Assembly: GCA_030761205.1 (NCBI GenBank)
Contig: JAULJL010000033.1
Location: 6,393,501-6,457,500 of the forward strand
Length of the DNA: 64,000 nucleotides
Source: Fremontodendron californicum
Taxonomy: Eukaryota > Streptophyta > Magnoliopsida > Malvales > Malvaceae
Direction of reading: 5' to 3'
Numbering within the stretch: position 1 is the stretch's first letter; every line of letters starts with the position of its first letter. Below are positions 1 to 8,956 of the stretch, one piece after another. The notes below the pieces were generated by a model. That model ran no database searches, had not been told where the DNA came from, and saw only the letters and a list, made by a program, of their open reading frames with translations. The translations under genes and the position numbers were made by a program.

Positions 1-1819
1 AGAATCTACCGCCACCTCGTACTCAAAAAGAAATAAGAAGCTTCTTGGGTAGACAGAATTACATTGCTCGATTTATCTCTCAATTCACTAATAAGTGTGA
101 CTCGATATTCAAACTGCTCCGGAAGCATGATTCAGGGGAATGGAATGAAGGGTGACCAAAAGCCTTTGTTAAGTTCAAGCACTATCTTTCAAACCTGCTA
201 GTGCTAATGTCGCCTGTTCCAGGGAAACCTCTGATATTGTATTTGTCTGTGTTTAAAAAATCCATGGGCTGTGTGTTGGGGCAGCATGATGAGACCGAAA
301 AGAAAGAACAAGTCATCTACTATCTCAGCAAGAAGTTTACATATTATAAGCTGAAATATTCATCGATAAAAAGACTATGTTGTGTTTTGGCCTGGATAGC
401 CCGTAGGCTCAGACAGTACATGTTGTACTAAAAATCGAATGGCTGATGCTTTAGCCACTTTGGCTGCAATGTTTAAAGCGAATGAGAGAGCCGGGGTTGT
501 GCCTATCAAGATAAGTATATATGAGTCTCTTGCCCATTGCTTAGGCATCGAAGAGGAAGCGAATGGTCACCCTTGGTATTATGAAATTGTGCAATACATC
601 AAGAGTCAACAATACCTTTAACAGGCAAGAGAAAATGACAAGAGAACCTTGAGGAGAATGGTGATGGGTTTTGTCTTAGATGGGGAAATTCTCTACAAGA
701 AAGGGAAAGATCAGGTGCTATTGAGCTGTGTCAATTCTACCGAGGCTCAGAGAATGCTCGAGGAAGTCCACAAAGGGATATGCGGCACTCATGACAATGG
801 CTACATGTTGGCCAAGCAAATTATGAGGATGGGGTATTATTGGCTAACGATGGAAGGCGATTGCATTAATCATTCTCGAAAATGCCATAAATGCCAAATA
901 TATGCAGACAAGATTCATGTTCCTCTATCACCATTGCATGGCATGGCGTCTCCATGGCCTTTCTCGATGTGGGGGATGGATATGATTAGGCCCATTACCC
1001 CGAAAGCTTCAAATGGACATCGTTTCGTCCTGGTGGTTATAGACTACTTCACCAAATGGGTAGAAGCTATTTCTTATGCCAATGTGACTAAGTCAGTAGT
1101 GTGCAAATTCATTAATAAGGATAGTGTGTGCCGATATAGGCTTCCGGAGAGAATAATTTTGAACAATGCTCTCAATCTGAATAACAAGATGATGAAAGAA
1201 GTTTGTACTCAGTTCAAGATCAAACACCATAATTCGGCACCTTATCACCCGAAAATGAATGGGGATGTATGGGCTGCTAATAAGAATATAATGAAGATTG
1301 TTCAAAAGATGACTGATGTGTACAAATACTGGCACAAGTTACTATCTTTTGCTCTTCACGCATATCGTACCTCAGTCCATACATCTACAAGGGCTACACC
1401 ATTCTCTTTGGTGTATGGGATGGAGGTCGTGTTGCATATTAAAGTTGAATTCCTTCCCTTTGTGTTTTGATGAGGTTAGTCTAGAAGAAGCAGAATGGGT
1501 CAGGGCCTATTATGAACAACTAAATCTCATCGAGGAGAAAAAGGCTGAAGGCCATATGCCATGGGAAAATGTATCAGAAGAGGATGATTCGAGCCCATAA
1601 TAAAAAGGTTTACCCTAGGCAATTTCAGGAAGGGAAATTGGTGTTAACAAAAATTCTCCCTATTCAAAAGGATCATCGCGAAAAGTGGACCCCGAATTAG
1701 GAAGGACCTATATGGTGAAAAGATCTTTTTTTGGAGGAGCACTGATCTTGACTCGGATGGACAATGATGATTTGAGAAATCCCGAAAATGCCAACGAGTT
1801 GGAGAAGTACTATCCCTAA
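1..1819 (+). pseudogene. Element A pol remnant: RT thumb, truncated RNase H, integrase
   Basis: Bases 1-430 encode the RT thumb and connection (GQHDET, YYLSKKF, RRLRQYMLY). The frame then jumps at about 430 straight to the MADALATLAAMF segment that follows RNase H, so the RNase H core is deleted. 649-1470 is integrase: a zinc-binding N-terminus (GICGTH, CHKCQIY) and a DDE core starting PWPFSMWGMDM. Two catalytic positions are lost. The second Asp reads LNNALNL where relatives have DNALNL, and the Glu position reads GDVWAANKN where relatives have EAANKN. A stop at 619-621 and frameshifts after about 1440 break the C-terminus. Relatives are the nearly identical domains at 37058-40229. Established family: Ty3/gypsy Tat lineage. 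Confidence 0.9.
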
Positions 1820-1863
1820 AAAATTGATGAAAAATGAAAAAAAAATGAAAGAGAAAAATGAGA

Positions 1864-1945
1864 GGTTTAAGTCGAAAACCCAAAAATGGTGACTTAAATC
1901 GAAAGGAGGACACTTGGGTTGAAAACCCGAAAGGGCGACCCAAGT
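1864..1945 (+). other. Pair of conserved stem-loops just downstream of element A pol
   Basis: Two successive units share one geometry: an outer stem, a 5-nt 5' bulge GAAAA, an inner CCC...GGG stem with an A-rich loop, and a 1-nt 3' bulge. Unit 1 (1864-1900) pairs GGTTTAAGTC with GACTTAAATC, and its inner stem is weak. Unit 2 (1912-1945) pairs ACTTGGGTT with GACCCAAGT and has an inner CCCGAAAGGG with a GNRA-type loop. The same motif follows pol in element C (57924-58000), and a relic is in element B. The role is unknown; a cis-acting RNA signal is an inference. Confidence 0.6.
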
Positions 1946-2632
1946 ACTTGCCAAGTTGGACCATGGGGTCAATGCTCCGTGAAAAGGGGAACAAAGCTTC
2001 AAAAGTTTAGAAAAAAAGGCAAAATTCAATCGGACGCATTTTCGGAAGCCGAAGAAAAACTCAAGTAATGGTTATTCCAAAAGAAATTTTAGATGAATTA
2101 AAGCGGGAAGGTTCGAGATATTCCATATCCGAGGCATCTGCGATCTGCAACATTATATTTTTCTCTTAAACTCTTGAGACACACTCTTTGTGCTTGAAAT
2201 ATTATTGCAAATAACCTTATTATTACCATCTCTTATTACATTCAGCTATTCTATTACCATCTATTTCCATTTTTGTGATTTTTTGTGATGCATTATGAAT
2301 GTTATTGAATTGAATGATGATTAGTAAGCATATAAATCTTTAAATGAAAGGGTTTCTTTATATTACTATGGAGTAGAGTTAAATTTTAGCAAGGTTTGGA
2401 AACCACTAAAATTCGAAAAAGCACAATTCTATAATACTAAGAGGCTCGAGTAAGGGGCAAGTGGTGGAAAGATCGAAGATATTTCGTCAGGGAGTCAGAA
2501 ATTTCATGGACCACAGTGGAATCATGGATTAGAACTCATGACGTAAACATATAATAGCATTTACCCCTATGGGACATACATTTTACAAGCACTTGCAAAA
2601 TATGTCATCAACATTATTGCATTCGACTAACA
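1946..2632 (+). other. Element A 3' untranslated spacer
   Basis: This is non-coding, AT-rich sequence between the stem-loop pair and the tandem array of element A. I see no ORF with family resemblance and no internal repeat. Confidence 0.6.
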
Positions 2633-3780
2633 TTGCAGGAATCGCGAAAAATTTATTTTATTTTAAATAGAACTCGTTTCTTCCAAATAGGTCAAACCTC
2701 AAGATTGCCGCCAAGGTATTTCATTTGTTTTAAATCAAATCATTTTTTTCAAATTGGTCAAGCCCCGGGACTGCCGCCGAGGTATTTCTTTTATTGTAAG
2801 TCAAACTCATTTTTTCCAAATGGGTCATGCCCCGGGATTGTCGTCGAGGTGTTTTTTTATTTTAAAGCAAACTCTTTTTTTTAAATGGTTCGAGCCCCGA
2901 GATTTTTGTAGCAGTACTTCTCTTATTTTAAATCGAACTTGATTTTTCCAAATGGGTCGAGCCCCGAGATTTTCGTCGCGATATTTCTTTTGTTTTAAAT
3001 CAAACTCATTTTTCCAAATGGGTCAAGCCCCGGGATTGCCGCCAAGGTATTTCTTTTGTTTAAAATCGAACTCATTTTATTCAAAGGGGTTGACCCTCAG
3101 GATTGCCACTGAGGCACTTCTATTGTTTTAAATCACTCATTTTTTCCAAATGGATCGAGTCCCGGGATTTTCGCCGAGGTATTTCTTTTGTTTTTAATCA
3201 AACTCGTTTTTTCCAAACGGGTTGAGGCCGTCGAGGTATTTTTTTTGCTTTAAAATCAAACTCATTTTTTCTAAATGGACCGAGCCCCGGGATTGCCGTC
3301 GAGGTATTTAAATCGAACTCATTTCTTCCAAATGGGACGAGCCGTGGGATTACCGCCGAGATATTGCTTTTGTTTTAAATTAAACTCGTGTTATTTTTTC
3401 AAATAGGTCGATCCCCGGGATTGTCGTCGAGGTATTTCTTTTGTTTTAAATCGAACTCATTTTTTCCAAATGGGCAGAGCCCCACGATTACCACAAAGGT
3501 ATTTCTTTTGTTTTAAGTCGAACTCGTTTTTTTCCAAATGGATCGAGCCTCGAGATTTCTGCCAAGGTATTTCTTTTGTTTTCCAAATGGGTTGAGCCTC
3601 GGGATTACCACCAAGTTATTTTTTCCTTTTAATTCGAACTTGTTTTTCAAATGAGTCGAGTCTCGGGATTTCTGTCAAGGTATTTCTTTTCTCTTAAAAG
3701 TCAAATTTGTTCCCTTGAAACGAGTCGAGCCTTGGTATCACAGTCAAGGTATTTTCTTCTCAAGATCAAAATTTCCAAAT
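2633..3780 (+). repeat. Element A 3' tandem array, about 65-bp unit
   Basis: About 17 diverged copies of a unit contain a CCCGGGATTGCCG-like core, then GAGGTATTTCTTTTG, an A/T-rich linker and CAAATGGGTCGAG. Spacing is about 60-70 bp and single units are missing parts. Short ORFs here merely read through the repeat. Tandem arrays in the region between pol and the polypurine tract are known for Tat/Ogre-lineage elements and can seed satellites. Confidence 0.9.
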
Positions 3781-3882
3781 TTATGTTTTACTTTAAGTTT
3801 ATGAAAAACTCTTCTTTTTTAGAATAACCTCCACTTGGACAAAATCGTTGTCTATTGGTCTTTGCCTTATTCTTGACTCTCA

Positions 3883-3903
3883 GCAATAGCCAAAGAGGGG
3901 CAG
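3883..3903 (+). other. Element A polypurine tract, split by the inserted element
   Basis: AGCCAAAGAGGGGCAG immediately precedes the insertion. Its continuation (duplicated GGCAG, then C and the LTR start TATAGACACC) resumes at 13524. It matches the tract of element B read in its own sense (AATAGCCAAAGACCCAGC before TGTAGACACC). Bases 3899-3903 are also the 5-bp target duplication of the inserted element. Confidence 0.8.
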
Positions 3904-5403
3904 TGATGGAAACTCAATTAAGAGTTGTAAACCCAAGTGCAGGTTATGTTCAAGTAATAAATTCTCGGGTGTCCGAGGTCGAACCACAGGGAAGCGTACT
4001 AGTAAGTATAAGTTTATAAATATATATGAAAAAGAAAATAAACAAGATATTAGGGAATCAATAACAAAGAAAGTAAACAAGATATTAGAGAACAAAATAA
4101 ACAAAATAACATAAAAACAATTAAACAAGATATAAAAAAAACAATAAGAAAGGATGTTGAGGTTAGAGAATCCACTCTTGGTGTTATGCTAAGATTAATC
4201 TTGTTTTATTACACAATTGAAATCCACACATAAAGGAGGTTCCAATCGGAAGGTTTAGCAATTCAGTCCAAATTGTCCAACGTCCATAGCATATGATATT
4301 ATGTTCATTTGGTGTCCTCAAAACTCATAAAAAGAGTCCAAGCATTCCTTATGCCAAGGTATATGTCTACAACAAATCAAGGTTATGAAACCAAGCATTT
4401 ACTGTGCCATTTTCATTGTCAATAATGAATCAAGATCTCTACTTTGCAAGTATGATTTTAAACCAAAAGAAAATATTATCTATACTAGTGTTTATAAATG
4501 ATAATTCATTTTAGCTCATGTTTAAGAGACTAACCTTAGCATTTACCAAGAGCTTCACCTCATCACCTCAACAATATGATTAGCAACACATACTAGATAT
4601 GAATAAAATGAAAAGAAATGTAAGAAGCATAAGTAAATAAAAAAGAAAACTAGAGAAAGGAAAGAAGAAGAAAACTTAGAGAATTTTACTACAAAGGCTA
4701 ATATCCTACCAATGTATCAATGTATCCCAATACTCATCCAAGGCCCTCTATTTATACATATTTTGGAGGGCTAAATGACAAGAGACAAGCTTTACAAATT
4801 TCAAAGGTAGGTATAATAGGTGGGTGCATTTTTCTAACAATTTTCGTCATATTGTATGACAATTCTGATCAGCCAGCTTGATGGTCGATTTTGTCAATGT
4901 TGGAGGCTCGATCTGATAAAATTGTCTTCTAGAAAAATATACCCCTATCAGTTACGGATCCATAGCCGTTGAAATCAGCTCATTTTCTGATGTGGATAAG
5001 AAGATATGGGCAAAATACGAAAACAGGTCAGCACAGACGTCATTGCACATCAGCCAACTTGATGGTCGATTTCACTAGGGAAAACGACTCCGTTTCAAGA
5101 AGTGTAAAACATGAAAAAGATAGATATGCCTCTTAGCTTTGCACGGCTACAAATTTCAGCCTTATTGCTTCAGTGAAACTCGAGATATAGCTGATATGGT
5201 AAACGGTGTCGGAACTGGAACTGAACTGGATTTGCCCTTAATTCTAGTAATCTGAAATCACTCAAAGAAACTTGTAAAAAACACCAAATTACATAAAAAT
5301 ATAAAAGATCATAAACACAATTAGACTAAACAATAATAACTCGTATTTGACACAAAACAATAATAAAACATAACTAAAAACTATATAATTATACGAGTTA
5401 TCA
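3904..5403 (-). repeat. 3' LTR of the LOG-carrying element
   Basis: This 1,500-bp LTR is the 3' copy because the element reads on the - strand. Its termini are TGATAACTCG... and ...TTTCCATCA in element sense. A TATAAATA box lies at 4749-4756 on the - strand. It appears identical to 12024-13523. Confidence 0.95.
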
Positions 5404-5416
5404 CACCCCCACACTT
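5404..5416 (-). other. Polypurine tract of the LOG-carrying element
   Basis: On the - strand AAGTGTGGGGGTG directly abuts the 3' LTR start TGATAACTCG. This is the standard position for plus-strand priming. A second, similar purine run (opposite CCCCCACACTT) lies near 6275-6286 and may be a central copy. Confidence 0.85.
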
Positions 5417-7226
5417 AGATTGTTGCTAGTCCCTAGCAACGACTCAATAAAAATAAAATAAGAAAATCTAATCTAATCCATTTTCGTAGGAAATCACGGT
5501 GGCACTTAGCATGTGACACAAGCCTTTAAACCCCTAGGTGTCCCTAGTGGACGAGTTTAGTCTCGTGAGGGTTTACTAGGACGATACCCACAAACATTGA
5601 AGACATAAGAAAAACTAAAAATAATAATTATAACTAATCCTTCCAATATAAATTAGAGATAATCATTGGACAAGTCTTAAAAACTAATCAATAGCTTAAA
5701 GAAATTCACAAAAAATCTTGCTTGAATGTAAATAGTTTGAGTTAAGCCAATATTAACATAACATATTTCAATCAAAATAGTGTATATTCAAACTTAATCT
5801 CAACTTCTCACATGGGATACTCTCTTGATTTTCACTCTTTAAAGTAGTGGTAAAGTGTTTACACTCAATCAATCTCATGAAAACACTTCTACCATATGCT
5901 TGCTTTTCCACCTATTCTCCACTATTTAGATCATACAACTTCATAAATCAAGAGGTCTTTATTCAAGGTTGTAATGGGGCCAAAGGGTTATAATGTGGTT
6001 AAAGAACAAAAGGATAAAGATATCACAAAGGTTCCAAAGAGTTCATAGATTTTAGAGACATAATAAGATCATACAAATAAAACTTCTCAAAACTCTTATA
6101 AAGCACATAATAACATAGGCTAAATATTCATGTTGAGCCTTTGCATCATTCTAACCAACTTTGTAACATCTTTTTCTAGAAGTTCAAGAGAAGATTTTTT
6201 TTTTTTTTTAATTTGGGAATGTATTTGACAATGATCCCTTTCTTTTTCTCTTGACTTTTTCTTTTCTTTTCTTTCCCCCACACTTATCTTTTGTTTCTAA
6301 CCCAAATTTTCAAATAAAAATATCCCTTGTTTTTTTGCAATATGTCTCAAAATATAAAATTCATCTTTAGAACAAGGGTAAGGATATAAGCATATTTAGG
6401 CTAGGTGTAAGTTGTGGTTACCAATAAAACATCATATTTAATGTAGGCTCAAATTGGCTCACTAGTGGGGATGTTCTCGTAGAACATTAATAATGGATGG
6501 CTGTTTGGCTCTGGTTATAATCCTAATGCCTCTATCATATTCATGTTGTCACATGTATCAATATAGTCTCAAACGGTTTAAAGCAAGTTCTAGAGAATCA
6601 TGTAATCATAAGAGCACTCAAGAAAGAAATTAGATTGATTTGTATAATGCATCAATCATTATAGGCTCAAAAACTCACAAAGATGATTATACAAGTCAGA
6701 TTAAGTCTAAACATGCTTCTTTCTCAATCAACATATCATATTAACATTGGCTCATAAAAAGGTTGACATCAAGCTCAATTCTCATGAAAATCTTCTCACT
6801 AATAAATCTGTTTTAGACTTATGCAATTCATATCTCATCATTGTATTGAAAGTAACTAAAAAAAAAAAAAAACACACTAAGTCTAAACATGCTTTTTTTT
6901 TTTTTTTTTTTTTTTTTTGTTTTTTTTTGTTTTTTTTTTGTTTTTTGTTTTTTGTTTTTTTTTTTTGAAGAAGAAGATTAAATCAAACTGACAAGGTATG
7001 TCTCAAGTCTCCCTTACTCAGACCTTGTTCAGAATGAATACTTCTAAATGTCTTAAAACACAACAAATTTTTTTTTTTTTTAGCAAAATATGTCCCTTAC
7101 CCCCTACTAAAATATGACATTGTCCCCAATGTCAAATTTTAAAGGTAGAATTTAGGAGATATTACCTGCAGAGGTTGCTAACCACTTATTATAACTGAGA
7201 CACAACAAGCAAAATGTTAGATAATG
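5417..7226 (-). other. Non-coding 3' region of the LOG-carrying element
   Basis: About 1.8 kb lies between the LOG stop codon and the polypurine tract. It is AT-rich with long T runs (notably 6892-6966) and contains no ORF with recognisable domains. It may hold the 3' UTR of the captured gene, but I cannot draw that boundary. Confidence 0.6.
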
Positions 7227-7874
7227 TCACAAAGACAAAGTGCAATCCACTCCTTGCTCGTCCATATCTCTTTTTCTTTTTCCGAGCGTTTGCGAAACAA
7301 CCGTAGCAGATAAACACTCATAAACTTGTAGCTTTTTGAGTAAATCTTCAATGGTTGTAGCAGAAATTATGGTTCTCCTTGCCTCTGAAAACATGAATCC
7401 ATTATCCACAGCATTATCTAAATATGAAAGTAAATTACTAAAATAACCATTAATATTAAGCAAACCAATGGGTTTCTTATTTGTGACCAAAGATGACCAA
7501 GAAGCCACGCAAGCTATTTCTTCCAATGTACCCAGACCTCCTGGTAAGGCAATGAATGCATCGGCAGAATGGTACATGATTGTTATCCGTTCAGGGATAC
7601 TCCAGACTTGTATTTCCTTACCCACGGTAGGTCCACAAAAATCTGTGAATAGTTTTGGCACGATTCCTAGAACTGGACTTCCTCCGGCGTGTGCTGCTGT
7701 AGCGACTGCTCCCATTAAACCCGTACTACCGCCTCCATAAATCAAGTGGATCTTTTGTTGGGCAAGTATTACTCCAACTCTTATGGCTTCATCAGCGAAT
7801 ATGTTATTTTTCCCTGGATAAGCACCTCCAAAGACACAAATTTTTTTAATGCGCTGGGACGAAGTGCTTTCCAT
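7227..7874 (-). CDS. LOG: LOG-family cytokinin riboside 5'-monophosphate phosphoribohydrolase, captured by a retroelement
   Basis: The ORF is a single uninterrupted 215 aa, close to the usual 200-225 aa of plant LOG proteins. LOG enzymes release active cytokinin bases from cytokinin riboside monophosphates in the cytosol and nucleus. Visible motifs are the Rossmann start KKICVFGGAYPGKN (about 10-23), YGGGSTGLMG (46-55), the conserved Arg in PERITIM (Arg96) and the signature PGGLGTLEE (111-119). Arg96 and Glu119 are the positions considered catalytic in the family. The C-terminus adds a basic GKRKRD (197-202). Plant LOG genes normally have several introns; this copy has none, so capture from spliced RNA is likely. 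It reads in the same sense as gag. A TATATATT at 7921-7928 lies about 47 bp upstream and might be a private promoter, which is inference. Older annotation calls this family lysine decarboxylase-like. Activity is untested. Confidence 0.9.
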   Translation of the reverse strand: MESTSSQRIKKICVFGGAYPGKNNIFADEAIRVGVILAQQKIHLIYGGGSTGLMGAVATAAHAGGSPVLGIVPKLFTDFCGPTVGKEIQVWSIPERITIMYHSADAFIALPGGLGTLEEIACVASWSSLVTNKKPIGLLNINGYFSNLLSYLDNAVDNGFMFSEARRTIISATTIEDLLKKLQVYECLSATVVSQTLGKRKRDMDEQGVDCTLSL

Positions 7875-8245
7875 TTTTTTTTCTTTTTCGAGTGCCTGAA
7901 AGAGAATGAGTACATGGTGTAATATATAGAGGACTGAGTAGTGAATCAGACAAGAGTAATAATGTCGCCGAAAGTGTATTTGACCTGTCAGAAGAAAATG
8001 TTAACCTAACAAAAGATTTTTGCGTGATTTCAGGAAGAAAATCAAAAAGAGAAGAAAAATCAATCGTAAAAGACCAATGCAAAAAAAAAAAAACGAGAAT
8101 AATTACACAAATCGAACAACACGTAAATTAAACTGAAATAAAGTTATTGCAAATCAAACCAAAAGCTGAGAAGTCATTTATTGTAGTTGTGATTGTGGCT
8201 CACATCTTCCTCTGGTTTTACGTCCAGAAACGGCTTAAACGCCTT
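7875..8245 (-). other. Spacer between the unknown ORF and the LOG ORF
   Basis: This 371-bp non-coding sequence is in element sense upstream of LOG. It contains a TATA-like TATATATT at 7921-7928 and a pyrimidine-rich CTCTTTCAG just before the LOG start region that could act as a splice acceptor. Short ORFs overlapping it have no resemblance to known proteins. Confidence 0.4.
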
Positions 8246-8782
8246 CTATGAGTCGAGGATATGCTTCCCATCCAGTTTTCTTACAAGCTGGCAAACAGGG
8301 TCTTTTAACATCAGATTTCCAAGATGTTGCCATTCCCTTTGGAATTGCGGCCATAAATCAAGAATTTCTCTTTGTACGTCTCCACTAGGATGCGCCTCAA
8401 GAGAAAGTTGGATATTACCCAAATTCTCCTTACTCAGTCCATCCTTAATGAATTCAATTTTATCATCTCGATTAGAGGACGGAATCCCAATAGAACGACA
8501 TTTACCGTTACACGTCCATCGTGCACACTTGTGGCAATTTGAACTCATGCGCTTTGCTCGTCGCTTCTTTGCATAAGTGCTTCTACCTGTACCTGGTAAA
8601 TGCAAAACAGGAAGATATTCATCTTCACGTACCTTGGCTTCAATTATCCAACGTATGTCTTCAGGAATCCCTTTGTTCATAAGCATTCTTAATCTTTCTA
8701 ATCGAACTTGGTAAAGCTTCAGTAAAATATTCCGAGGAAAAGGAGGAAATCGTTTCTGCAATCTTTTGAGAATATCATCCAT
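8246..8782 (-). CDS. Unrecognised 178-aa protein carried by the retroelement
   Basis: This intact ORF, MDDILKRLQK to KHILDS, lies between the gag-protease ORF and the LOG ORF in the same sense. I do not recognise the family. Residues 1-60 look helical and charged, with a Leu-rich segment near 20-35. Residues 72-80 are strongly basic (KKRRAKR). Residues 83-95 form CHKCARWTCNGKC, a C-x2-C-x4-C-x3-C arrangement that could bind zinc. There is no signal peptide or membrane segment. It could be a second captured host fragment or a lineage-specific retroelement gene in the env-like position. Its integrity over 179 codons in an element with identical LTRs is expected for a recent copy and is not proof of function. 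Confidence 0.6.
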   Translation of the reverse strand: MDDILKRLQKRFPPFPRNILLKLYQVRLERLRMLMNKGIPEDIRWIIEAKVREDEYLPVLHLPGTGRSTYAKKRRAKRMSSNCHKCARWTCNGKCRSIGIPSSNRDDKIEFIKDGLSKENLGNIQLSLEAHPSGDVQREILDLWPQFQREWQHLGNLMLKDPVCQLVRKLDGKHILDS

Positions 8783-8956
8783 CCTGAAAAAAAAATGAAA
8801 AAGAAATTGAAAGAGAAATTTATATACAATATCAGTTTTGTGGGTAGCTGATGGAACCGACTTAAATAATCACGGAGTACCGTTATCCGCCATTTAACCG
8901 GGAAAAAAAATGAATTTTTTTTTTTTTTTGAAGATTAGTAAAAGTTATATTTACAT

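Noticed and set aside
3880..4128. ORF overlapping the LTR boundary (also 11973-12248)
   Set aside because: Present in both LTR copies with different ends, purely because the LTR is repeated; no protein similarity.
7468..7740. 90-aa + strand ORF overlapping LOG
   Set aside because: Antisense shadow of the LOG reading frame.
7227..7874. Lysine decarboxylase identity for the captured gene
   Set aside because: The PGGxGTxxE family was historically named so, but plant members act as cytokinin riboside monophosphate phosphoribohydrolases.
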